A stretch of DNA of 12,321 nucleotides, from positions 1-12,321 of the forward strand of contig DXAS01000157.1 of assembly GCA_019116915.1 (NCBI GenBank). Reading direction: 5' to 3'. This document shows, one piece after another, positions 1 through 7,290 of this stretch. Numbering within the stretch: position 1 is the first letter of the stretch; each line of letters opens with the position of its first letter. Under the pieces are notes generated by a model, which was not told where the DNA came from, did not search any database, and worked only from the letters and a program-made list of their open reading frames with translations. A program made the position numbers and the translations under genes. The DNA is from Flavonifractor avicola. Its GTDB lineage: Bacteria > Bacillota > Clostridia > Oscillospirales > Oscillospiraceae.

Positions 1-3000
1 CGGCGGAACCGAAGTCCACATAATCGCCGCTCTTCAGTTCGGCAGCTGCGCCGTCCGCGGTGCCGCTGGCAGTCAGGCTGCCGTTGTCCGCGGAGAAGGT
101 TACCACCGGCTTCTTGGCAAAGGTGATCTCAAAGGTGGTATCAGCAGTAATTGCATACTGGGCGGTCTGCACGCCGTTGACCTTGCCGGTATTCTCATAG
201 AGGACATCGTCCGTGCCGCTGACGGAGATGGTATCCACCACATAGCCGTCATCCGGGGTGGCGGTAATGGTGATGGTCTCGCCATAGCGGGCGGGATCGG
301 TAGCCGAGGCGGTGCCGCCGGTGCCGGTTCTCAGGGTCACCTGCTGCTCCACGCCCCAGAGTTCCACAGCCACGGTGCAGTCGTCGGTGGCCGCATAGGT
401 AAAGGTGTTGCCGGTCTCACCGGGCTGCTCCACACCGTTCACCGTCCAGCACTTCACTTCGTAGTGCTCGTCAGGAACCACGGTAAAGGTAACAGGTCCG
501 GACACGGCAGCGCCGCTCTCGATGGAATATTCGCCCATCTTGGCGGTCAGTGTGCCGTGGGCAGGATCGGCAAAGCTCACCTTGGGCAGGCCGGAGGTGT
601 ACTGAACCGTCACATTCAGGTCCTGCATCGGGGTAAGGGTGAGGGTGTTGCCGGTTTCCGGCTGTACCACACCGTTGACGATCCACTCCTTCACCCGGTA
701 GCCCTCATCAGGCTTAGCGGTAAAGGTGATGGTGCCGTCCTCATAGACCACGCTGGGCTTGCTGTCATCATACAGCTCCATGCCCTTGCGCTCCGCCGCA
801 GCGGAGATGGTGCCGTGGGTGCCGCTGCCGTCACCGACAGTATCCACCACGGAGTAGGTGACTGAATACTGATTCAGCGCCGTCCAGGTGTAGTTGACGT
901 CAACATCGGCCGTGACATCGCTGACGGTATAAGAATAGGTGTCGGTACCATCCAGATCGGGGTACTGCGTGATCACATAGCCCTTGTCGGGGACCAGAGT
1001 GATGGTGAGGTCGTCGTAGTAGCGCAGGACGTCGGTACCGCTGTTGACGGTGCCGCTGCCGCGCTGGACGGTGATGGTGCCGTTTCCGCCAAAGGCCGAG
1101 CCGGTCAGGTCGTATTTCTCGATGGTCTTGAAGGCGGCCTCCACATTGCTGTTGGCCCGGAGGATCAGCTGATATGCGTCCTCCGTAACAATGCCCAGGG
1201 AATCCAGTTCCTGAAAGCTGGTAATACCGTTTTCGGTAACGGCCCATTTCTGGATACGGCTGTCGTTTCCTGCCGCCGCGTCAAAATCGACGGTGGTCCC
1301 CGGGGTCAGGGTGGTGCCGGACTGGACGGCAATACCGTTGGCCTCGGCCGTCAGGGTGCCGCTGCCGCCATCCACACTCTGGGTACCGTAGGTGAGGGTA
1401 TAGGCCAGGAAGGACTCAAAGACCGCGCCTACGGTCACATCATTGTCGATCTTCAGGCTGATGGAAGTGACGTCGTTCTTGTAGTCCGCAAACGCGTCCG
1501 TCCAGTTCTCGAAGGTGTAATACCGATCGGCCTCCGCCTCAAAGGTCAGTGTGGTGCCCTTGGGAACGCTGATCTTGCCGTTCTCATCCGGAGTCAGAAC
1601 CGTGTCGCCGTCTTTGACGATAATGGAGCCGCCGGCGGTGACGTTCAGCGTAACGGTCTTGGCAACCTCAGCCATCGGCACGAACACAGCGGACACATGG
1701 TGCTCTGCGGCATAGGCGTGGAAGGTGAAGGTATTGCCGGCGGCGGCGTAGGTCTTGTCTGTGCCGCTTCCGTCGGTCACTTTCCACTCCTTGAGGGCAT
1801 AGCCGTCAGCGGGAGCGGCGGTAAAGATGATCTCATCGTCGCTGCCGAAGGTAGCGCCGGTGGAGGGGAATGCCTCCCCATTCACAGTCGCACTCACGGT
1901 ACCGTTGGCATCGTCAGCAGTATAAGTGACAATGCTCTCCTCCGCCACCACAGCGGCGGTCACGGTGATGGTGGTGGCCTCCTGAATGGCAAAGTTGAAC
2001 TGGCCGTCCACCGGGGTAACGGTCTCGGTGCCCTCCTCCGTAGTCAGAGTCACTTCGGTAATGGCATAGCCGGGTTTAGGCGCCACATCCACATAGACGA
2101 TGGTCTCCTCTTCCACCTTGTCGCCGCTGTGGATTTCCACATTGCCCAGATGGACGGCTCTGACGCTGACTTCATTCTCGTTGTAGTCCATGGTCAGCGG
2201 TACATAGGCCTTGGGCGTGGTAATGACTGCCTCGTTGGACCAGACGCTCTCACCGTTTTCACTGTCGGTGGTGACCACGAAGGTATACTCCGTGTTGCTG
2301 TCCAGTCCTGTCACGATGTACTCAAGAGTGTTGCTGCCGAGAGGCTCCTCGTTGACCTTCCGGAACGCTGCGTCGTCCTCACCCCTGACGTAGACGTAGT
2401 AGCCCAATACGGCCAGACGTCCCGGGACGCTCGGATCACTCCAGGTGAGGTGGACGGAATCCAGGCCCTGCAGCTCTGCCGCCAGATCGTTTACTGCCGG
2501 CGCAGGTGCGGAAATGTTGGAAACGTTGTAGGCAATGATGAGGGCGTTGCTGCCTGCGACGCCCAGATTAATGGTGTCTTTGGCCAGGTTCCAGGTAAAG
2601 CCGAAGGACTTGGTGACGGATTCGGGGATGCCGTATTCCTCCAGCAGATACTGCCAGTCCAGGTTCTGCACCGCGCCGCTGGTCTCGGTCTCGCTGGCGG
2701 TGGTGGTGGAGGTGCTGCTGGAGTGCATATACTCCAGGCTGGCATAGACTCCGGCCTTGGCGCCGTTGTCGCCGATCTCGAAGCCAGCCTTGACAGAGAG
2801 TTCAAAGGAGAAGCCGTGCTGGCTCTCAATGCTTTCGGTGGTGGCGCTGCCGTCGGATTTGGTGCTCTGGGTCTCGCCGCCGTTGTAGCCCAGCTGATAG
2901 TTGGAGGAGCTGATCTGATCCAGATTGCTGGCATAGCCCCAGGGGTTGCCCTCCTGGCCCAGATAGCTCTTCTGGCCGTCGATCTTCACCATGGGGGTGA

Positions 3001-5341
3001 AAGCCCCACCGGTCTTCTCTTTCATCAGGGCGTTGTACTCGTCCACAAAGGTGTTGTAATCCACCACGGACATCTGTACATAGGCCGGAGTCTTGGGCAC
3101 GGAGATGGCAAACCCTGTGCCATCCTCCGTAGACTCCAGGTCATTCCACGACCATCCGCCCTTGTTCTTGTCGTAGAGCTCGTAGGTGTAGGTGATGACC
3201 GGGGTGCGCTGGATCACCACGCTGTCGTAGGCTTTGGTGGCAAAGTTGTCGGTGGTGGAGGTGGTCAGGGTCTCCTCAAAGGTCTCCGTCCAGGTGTTGG
3301 AGGAGCCAGCCTGCAGTTCCACTGTGACAAAGTTGGTCTCTACCTCTCCGGCAAAGCCCACGCCAAAGGAGGTCTCGTTGCCGGTGCCCTTGGTGTACTC
3401 ATAGCTCTGGGTGAAGGAGTAGGTGGTCTCGCCGGAGTCACTGCCCAGGTCGATGCCGTCAAAATAGGGAGCCATCTGGAGCACAGCAGACACCTGAGGA
3501 TCGGTGTAAGTCCAGTCCTTACCCTTGTACCGGGCCAGCACGCCGTCGTCATCCCGGTCCAAGGAGACCAGCACAAAGTTGGTGTCATAGTCCCAGTTGC
3601 CCTCGGCGCCGGCGCCGCCCTGGTTGCCAATAAAGAAACCGCCGGACCTTTCGTAGAACATACTGGTGTCAGTGCCGCCGGCGCTGCCCACGCCGCCGCC
3701 GTTGCCGTCATAGTTCTTGCCGCCCACGACGCCCAGGCGGTAGTAATAGTCGTCCTCATACCGCTGCTTGTTGGCGTAGACAAAGAAGATCTGCTCATAG
3801 CCGTAGTCGTTGCCGTCGAAATTGCCCACGGCCACAGAGGGAATGAAGGTCTCGTCACACACAGTGCTTTCGATAGAATCGTCGTTGTCCTTGACGAAGG
3901 AGACGGTATAGAGCGCATTGGCGCCGCCGGTGGAGAAATCAATGATCTTGCCGCCCACAAAGACGTATTCCTCGTGGATGGAGCCGTTAAAGGCCACGCA
4001 GGCCAGGCTCAGGGGCGAACGGCTGTTTTCACCGCCGGTGCCGCCGGCAAACCAGCCTGTGGAGGCGACGGAGTGGAAACGGGTCACGCTGTCGTCCGTA
4101 CCGGGGGAGGCAAAACTGCCATCGGAGCGGGCGTTGAAGACAGCAATGTTCCAGGTCTCGCCGTCCAGGGCATAGGAAGTGTCCGCGTCGGCGGAGTTGG
4201 CGTAGGAGGTGACGGCGTTCTTGGTGCCGCCCACCACAATCTCGTCGGTGCCGTCGCCGTCCACGTCGCCGGCGTCCAGGCCGATGGCGGTCATAGTCTG
4301 ATAGCTTCTCCGGCCATTGCTGATGCCGTTATCCTCCGCCACAAAAACAACCTGGCGGCCGCCGTCTGTCACTGGGCTGGAAGCGTTGCCTCCGTAGGAC
4401 ACGGCCATCATGGGGAGGTAGTATTCGCAGTCAAAGTGCTTGTTGCTGTCGGGGGGCGCCATGAGATAGGAGACCGCCGCCAGATCGTCCTTGCCGTCGC
4501 CGTTGAAGTCTCCGGTAGTCAGGGCGCAGCAGAGTTTGTTGCCAAAATTGTTGGTCGTATTGGCCATATCATTACCATGGTTTTCGTTGACATAGCGCCG
4601 GTGGAGCAGATTTTTACCGGCACTTTTCTGCGAAACCGTCAGGCTGCTTCCGCTCACATTGCAGCTGAGCTCATAGAGGCCGTAGTCCGTCGCGTTGTCG
4701 GCAGTGACAAAGGCCACGAGGGTCTCTTTGCCGTCGCCGTCATAGTCGCCGGCGGTGATGGCAAAGTAGTTGCCCGCCCGCCAGTTTTCCGGGTTGCTGT
4801 TCTTGATCCAGCTTGCATTGCCCGGGAATTCATATTTGGCGTACGCCGTGCCGGTTTCCGCATCCTGGACGTGGAGCACAATTTTGTTTGCGCTGGTATT
4901 GAAGCCGATGTAGGCGATGTGGTCCTTCCGGCCGGTGCCGGTGGGATCAAAGGCCACAGCCTCCACAAAGGACATCTTTCTCATATTTTCATAGTACCCA
5001 TAGTTGTCAAAACTGCCGTTCAATCCGTCCTTGCCGAAGTCATTGGGGATGGAATCGCCTTCACCGTCCCAGCCGTCGTACCACAGAAAGGAACTGTAAT
5101 TGCCGTTGTTGTCGATGCCGTAAATGCCCAGCTCGGACATCTCGTTCATCAGGAAGGGCTGGTCCACACCGTAGCCGTAGGGGTTTTCGGTGCTGTCGGG
5201 GTCAAACTCCGACGGCTGTCCCATGTTCAGGATGCCATCGAACTGGGACGAACCCGCCGCCGCGGCAGGCAGCGTCATGCCTGGCATCAGGGATACCAGC
5301 AGACACAGGCTGACAAAAGCCGCAAGGATTCGTTTTTTCAT
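1..5341 (-). CDS. Giant secreted multidomain protein (FG-GAP propeller, Fn3, InlB-like repeats), 3' end outside window
   Basis: The frame is open without a stop for 1780 codons from ATG at 5341 to the window edge, so the C-terminus is missing. The start follows AGGAGG (5349-5354) with 7-nt spacing. Residues 1-29 form a signal peptide (MKKR, hydrophobic core, PAAAA before G30), so the product is exported. Residues about 127-606 carry seven FG-GAP/VCBS-like motifs; those near 199, 279 and 359 have intact DxDGDG-type calcium loops, the others are degenerate. Residues about 637-710 and 815-895 are Ser/Thr-rich, strand-like segments that I do not recognise. Residues about 945-1042 look like a fibronectin type III domain. 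From about 1050 onward come at least eight InlB-like/Flg_new-type repeats (GYxxxxW core). The protein is probably a surface adhesin or toxin-like factor. No catalytic motif was found. No LPxTG or SLH anchor can be seen because the end is missing. The opposite strand is also open, which is a shadow. Confidence 0.9.
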   Translation of the reverse strand, partial: MKKRILAAFVSLCLLVSLMPGMTLPAAAAGSSQFDGILNMGQPSEFDPDSTENPYGYGVDQPFLMNEMSELGIYGIDNNGNYSSFLWYDGWDGEGDSIPNDFGKDGLNGSFDNYGYYENMRKMSFVEAVAFDPTGTGRKDHIAYIGFNTSANKIVLHVQDAETGTAYAKYEFPGNASWIKNSNPENWRAGNYFAITAGDYDGDGKETLVAFVTADNATDYGLYELSCNVSGSSLTVSQKSAGKNLLHRRYVNENHGNDMANTTNNFGNKLCCALTTGDFNGDGKDDLAAVSYLMAPPDSNKHFDCEYYLPMMAVSYGGNASSPVTDGGRQVVFVAEDNGISNGRRSYQTMTAIGLDAGDVDGDGTDEIVVGGTKNAVTSYANSADADTSYALDGETWNIAVFNARSDGSFASPGTDDSVTRFHSVASTGWFAGGTGGENSRSPLSLACVAFNGSIHEEYVFVGGKIIDFSTGGANALYTVSFVKDNDDSIESTVCDETFIPSVAVGNFDGNDYGYEQIFFVYANKQRYEDDYYYRLGVVGGKNYDGNGGGVGSAGGTDTSMFYERSGGFFIGNQGGAGAEGNWDYDTNFVLVSLDRDDDGVLARYKGKDWTYTDPQVSAVLQMAPYFDGIDLGSDSGETTYSFTQSYEYTKGTGNETSFGVGFAGEVETNFVTVELQAGSSNTWTETFEETLTTSTTDNFATKAYDSVVIQRTPVITYTYELYDKNKGGWSWNDLESTEDGTGFAISVPKTPAYVQMSVVDYNTFVDEYNALMKEKTGGAFTPMVKIDGQKSYLGQEGNPWGYASNLDQISSSNYQLGYNGGETQSTKSDGSATTESIESQHGFSFELSVKAGFEIGDNGAKAGVYASLEYMHSSSTSTTTASETETSGAVQNLDWQYLLEEYGIPESVTKSFGFTWNLAKDTINLGVAGSNALIIAYNVSNISAPAPAVNDLAAELQGLDSVHLTWSDPSVPGRLAVLGYYVYVRGEDDAAFRKVNEEPLGSNTLEYIVTGLDSNTEYTFVVTTDSENGESVWSNEAVITTPKAYVPLTMDYNENEVSVRAVHLGNVEIHSGDKVEEETIVYVDVAPKPGYAITEVTLTTEEGTETVTPVDGQFNFAIQEATTITVTAAVVAEESIVTYTADDANGTVSATVNGEAFPSTGATFGSDDEIIFTAAPADGYALKEWKVTDGSGTDKTYAAAGNTFTFHAYAAEHHVSAVFVPMAEVAKTVTLNVTAGGSIIVKDGDTVLTPDENGKISVPKGTTLTFEAEADRYYTFENWTDAFADYKNDVTSISLKIDNDVTVGAVFESFLAYTLTYGTQSVDGGSGTLTAEANGIAVQSGTTLTPGTTVDFDAAAGNDSRIQKWAVTENGITSFQELDSLGIVTEDAYQLILRANSNVEAAFKTIEKYDLTGSAFGGNGTITVQRGSGTVNSGTDVLRYYDDLTITLVPDKGYVITQYPDLDGTDTYSYTVSDVTADVDVNYTWTALNQYSVTYSVVDTVGDGSGTHGTISAAAERKGMELYDDSKPSVVYEDGTITFTAKPDEGYRVKEWIVNGVVQPETGNTLTLTPMQDLNVTVQYTSGLPKVSFADPAHGTLTAKMGEYSIESGAAVSGPVTFTVVPDEHYEVKCWTVNGVEQPGETGNTFTYAATDDCTVAVELWGVEQQVTLRTGTGGTASATDPARYGETITITATPDDGYVVDTISVSGTDDVLYENTGKVNGVQTAQYAITADTTFEITFAKKPVVTFSADNGSLTASGTADGAAAELKSGDYVDFGSA
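2..2194 (-). repeat. Tandem InlB-like / bacterial-repeat (Flg_new-type) domains encoded in the giant gene
   Basis: The translated segment (residues about 1050-1780) contains a recurring core of Pro/Ala-x-x-Gly-Tyr followed by a Trp or hydrophobic residue and a strand ending near a Gly or Asn turn. Cores are at residues about 1088 (PKPGYAITEV), 1177 (PADGYALKEW), 1270 (ADRYYTFENW), 1358 (NDSRIQKW), 1451 (PDKGYVITQY), 1544 (PDEGYRVKEW), 1623 (PDEHYEVKCW) and 1697 (PDDGYVVDTI). Spacing is about 74-94 residues. The units are strongly diverged at protein level and do not form DNA direct repeats. Such repeats are usually rigid stalks in Gram-positive surface proteins. A ninth unit begins near residue 1750 and runs off the window. 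Confidence 0.75.
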
Positions 5342-5689
5342 TTGCTTTCCTCCTTTGCTTCCGAAGGGGTAGAAGTTTCCGTACCGGAGTGATTTACCGG
5401 ATTAACGTTGACTGTCTCAGCCGCTCGTCATCCTCCTTTCCCAAAATGGCGGGCTTTTGACGACACAAAAAGGGCGCGCCACGCCGCGAAAGAAACGCAA
5501 GCGCAACGCACTCTTTGGAAAAATCTAAAATTTGGAATTTCATAAAGGGGCAGACCTGTTCCGTCTGTCTGGCCATGGAAGTGGACATCCATTTGTCAAG
5601 ATATTTGCCGTAACTCTTCACCCCATCGCCTCTCTCATTCCGGTAAGCACCGCCGTGTCTCTGCGCATTTCGTAAAATAGCGTATTCAC

Positions 5690-5695
5690 ATTATA
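5690..5695 (-). promoter_or_regulatory. Predicted -10 box of the giant gene
   Basis: The minus strand reads TATAAT exactly at this place, with transcription expected to begin near 5682. The hexamer 17 bp upstream (TGGTAA, around 5713-5718) is a poor -35. A perfect -10 with a weak -35 fits a promoter that needs an activator, and a palindrome lies directly upstream. Confidence 0.55.
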
Positions 5696-5720
5696 GCGAA
5701 AAGAATCCGGGGTTACCATT

Positions 5721-5745
5721 ACCCATTTTGACCCCTAAAATGGGT
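5721..5745 (-). promoter_or_regulatory. 9-bp palindrome, candidate operator/activator site
   Basis: ACCCATTTT and AAAATGGGT form a perfect inverted repeat around a 7-bp spacer. Its centre (5733) is about 51 bp upstream of the expected transcription start of the giant gene, and its proximal edge abuts the weak -35 region. No T-run follows on the minus strand, so it is not an intrinsic terminator. The adjacent regulator with a LuxR-type C-terminal HTH is the obvious candidate to bind it. That link is inference. Confidence 0.5.
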
Positions 5746-5776
5746 GAGGCATATGGGCATACCTCTTGTTGCTTTT

Positions 5777-6982
5777 TTACCGAAGCATATACTGCTTCAA
5801 GTCTTTTCGATTCTCCACGTTGAGCTTTTTCATCGCCTCGGAAATGTGGCTCTTAACGGTATTTATCGAAATATTCAGGTATTCCGCAATTTCCTGATTG
5901 GTCCAGCTCCGTGCGGCCAGCATGGCCATGGCAAATTCGGTGGTGGTCAGATCGTCCGCCACATCATGCCCGGTGATAGGGTTGTGAACTCTACGCCAGC
6001 CGGAAGAGAACCGATAGGTTATGTCAATAATCCGCTTGAAGTCTTCCGGCCAATTTGGTTTGATGGTCGCCTCCAGCATCGCGCCCAAAAGCCCGTGGTG
6101 CTCACCAAAGCCCTCTATGAGATCATCCGGGCGTGCAATCTCCCACGCCGCCAGAAGATGTGTCTGGGCACGATCCGGCTGTTTCATGCTCATGTAGTCC
6201 ATCACCGCCACCAGATGGAGATAAATGGCGGAGATGGGGTAGGCACTGGCTCCCATGGCAAGGGTGGCTTCCACCACCCCGGCGCTGCGTGCGTATTCCT
6301 CTTTTAAATAGAGGTAGTGGGCCTGCACATACAGCGCAAATGCCCGCAGGCCAGGAGGCAGCAGCGGCAGGAATTCCTTCGTGGGCGGCATTTCCGCCGG
6401 CAAAGGCAGATGCAGCAGCACCGCCGCCGCAAAGGCCACAAAGACTTCCATGGCGCGGATGGGCGGGGCATTTTCTCCGCCGGCAGCCAATGTGCTTTTG
6501 ATTTCATTCAGAGCGCATCGGGCATGATCGATCCGCCCCATAGACAGGCAGGCATAGGCAAAAATCCAGCAGGCAGACAACTTGGTCGCCCCATCCTCCG
6601 CATTGAGGTAGGGTTCGGTCTCCTGCATGGCTTTTTCCGCCTGACCACTGAAATAGTGGTACTCTGCCAGAGCAATGTTCTTTTTTGTCCCCGCTTTCAT
6701 TTGCTCGATGGTTTCCAGGCAATGCCCCGGCTGAAAGGCTGTGTTCATCAGAGGCATGAAACCAGGAAAGAGCTCTTGGGGCCGCTGTGTTTGGGGTACT
6801 GCTTGGGACAGTTTCTTTTGTTTACGGGGATCACCTGGTTTTTCAGCGTCTTCCGGGATCGCCCAAGATCCGCCGAATCGTTCCGCACCGGGAATACGGC
6901 CTTCCGCACAATATTGATTGACCCGCCGTTCGGATATGCCCCATTTACAGGAAGCTTCTTTAATGGAAAGATACCCGTTCAC
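5777..6982 (-). CDS. Transcriptional regulator with N-terminal excisionase-like and C-terminal LuxR/GerE HTH
   Basis: A 401-residue protein starting at GTG 6982, chosen because AAAGGCGG lies 7 nt upstream. A TTG at 7000 would add six residues but has no ribosome binding site. The N-terminus (residues 3-45: YLSIKEASCKWGISERRV, then GRIPGAERFGGSWAIP) resembles a MerR/excisionase-type winged HTH. The centre (about 90-330) is Ala/Leu-rich and helical, TPR-like in character (e.g. NIALAEYHYFSGQAEKAM), and may be a sensor or oligomerisation region. The C-terminus (about 345-401) is a LuxR/GerE HTH with LTTTEFAMAMLAARSWTNQE, then IAEYLNISINTVKSHISEAM. No receiver domain and no Walker A motif were seen, so it is neither an ordinary response regulator nor a MalT-type ATPase. 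It lies just upstream of the giant secreted gene and probably controls it; its ligand is unknown. Confidence 0.88.
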   Translation of the reverse strand: MNGYLSIKEASCKWGISERRVNQYCAEGRIPGAERFGGSWAIPEDAEKPGDPRKQKKLSQAVPQTQRPQELFPGFMPLMNTAFQPGHCLETIEQMKAGTKKNIALAEYHYFSGQAEKAMQETEPYLNAEDGATKLSACWIFAYACLSMGRIDHARCALNEIKSTLAAGGENAPPIRAMEVFVAFAAAVLLHLPLPAEMPPTKEFLPLLPPGLRAFALYVQAHYLYLKEEYARSAGVVEATLAMGASAYPISAIYLHLVAVMDYMSMKQPDRAQTHLLAAWEIARPDDLIEGFGEHHGLLGAMLEATIKPNWPEDFKRIIDITYRFSSGWRRVHNPITGHDVADDLTTTEFAMAMLAARSWTNQEIAEYLNISINTVKSHISEAMKKLNVENRKDLKQYMLR

Positions 6983-6989
6983 TTCCGTA

Positions 6990-6997
6990 CCGCCTTT
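6990..6997 (-). promoter_or_regulatory. Ribosome binding site deciding the regulator start
   Basis: The minus strand reads AAAGGCGG, one mismatch from AAAGGAGG, and is followed by 7 nt and GTG at 6982. The in-frame TTG at 7000 lies upstream of this element and has no such site of its own, so GTG 6982 is preferred. The resulting N-terminus, MNGYLSIKEAS, also starts right at the HTH domain. Confidence 0.6.
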
Positions 6998-7039
6998 CAA
7001 GAAAATCTGCTGTGTCTATGCTGTAATCACGGCAAGAGG

Positions 7040-7066
7040 GCACTCCTCGTCAAAATCTGGGAGTGC
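7040..7066 (-). promoter_or_regulatory. 7-bp inverted repeat in the regulator leader
   Basis: GCACTCC (7040-7046) and GGAGTGC (7060-7066) are perfect inverted arms around 13 bases. The element begins about 13 bases downstream of the predicted transcription start and about 60 bases ahead of the start codon. It could be an operator for autoregulation or an RNA stem-loop. It is too weak and lacks a T-run for a terminator. Confidence 0.4.
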
Positions 7067-7085
7067 ATACGTCTTTTTCAAGTAT

Positions 7086-7114
7086 ATTGTATACGAATAT
7101 CAGTAGATTTTCAA
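7086..7114 (-). promoter_or_regulatory. Sigma-A promoter of the regulator gene
   Basis: On the minus strand TTGAAA (7109-7114) and TACAAT (7086-7091) are separated by exactly 17 bp, close to the TTGACA/TATAAT consensus. Transcription should start near 7079, giving a leader of about 97 nt. The terminator upstream isolates this promoter from the glycan operon. Confidence 0.75.
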
Positions 7115-7160
7115 GCAATCAGATCATAATCAACAATAGGAATCATCATATTATGGATGA

Positions 7161-7197
7161 AAAAAGAGTGCTGATATTCCATATCAGCACTCTTTTT
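7161..7197 (-). terminator. Intrinsic terminator of the glf-glycosyltransferase operon
   Basis: A perfect 17-bp inverted repeat with a 3-base loop (TCC, 7178-7180). The arms start with five A and end with five T, so the structure ends in a T-run on either strand and is formally bidirectional. On the minus strand it lies about 95 bases after the glycosyltransferase stop codon. There is no plus-strand gene in front of it. Confidence 0.9.
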
Positions 7198-7290
7198 CTT
7201 ATGATATTAACATTTCCGGATATTCTGGCTCTTCCGTCTGAACATATTGTTTTCCCTTTATTATAAGGAAGACACATTTTCCTTTTATGC

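Larger units (their letters stand above)
5342..5776 (-). other. Intergenic region and long leader of the giant gene
   Basis: These 435 bases separate the regulator stop from the giant gene. They hold a palindrome (5721-5745), a TATAAT box (5690-5695) and a predicted untranslated leader of about 340 nt. On the minus strand a GC-rich stretch at about 5468-5515 can fold imperfectly and ends in TTTTT, so it could be a weak attenuator or terminator. A GTG-initiated frame of 75 codons (5394-5621) lies within the leader behind a GAGAGG element, but it shows no recognisable domain and I do not call it a gene. No known riboswitch consensus was recognised. Confidence 0.5.
6983..7290 (-). other. Intergenic region between glycosyltransferase and regulator
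   Basis: These 308 bases hold the operon terminator (7161-7197), the regulator promoter (7086-7114), a leader inverted repeat (7040-7066) and the regulator ribosome binding site (6990-6997). The part from 7198 to 7290, just after the glycosyltransferase stop, contains a TATAAT on the minus strand near 7260 without a recognisable -35, and only a 12-codon frame. I see no gene there. Confidence 0.6.

Noticed and set aside
1..2194. DNA tandem repeats or CRISPR in the repeat-coding region
   Set aside because: The periodicity exists only in the protein. Unit lengths vary from about 74 to 94 codons and there are no identical repeats with unique spacers.
1697..5392. Open frame of 1231 codons on the plus strand
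   Set aside because: It lies opposite the giant minus-strand gene, which has a signal peptide, a strong ribosome binding site and recognisable domains. The plus-strand product is Val/Gly/Ala/His-rich without domains and is a GC-bias shadow.
5342..5400. Cyclic di-GMP riboswitch just before the giant-gene start
   Set aside because: GGAAGCAAAGGAGG looked partly like the conserved GACGCAAAGC core, but the other conserved parts and the paired stems are missing; it is better read as the ribosome binding site region.
5394..5621. 75-codon GTG-started frame on the minus strand in the giant-gene leader
   Set aside because: There is a GAGAGG element 7 nt before the start, but the peptide has no recognisable domain, is cysteine- and arginine-rich without pattern, and overlaps a likely structured leader. 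Kept only as a note.
7198..7290. Possible small RNA starting at a TATAAT near 7260 and ending at the terminator
   Set aside because: There is no acceptable -35 hexamer, the TATAAT is part of a short AT palindrome, and the interval is explained as the 3' untranslated region of the glycosyltransferase operon.
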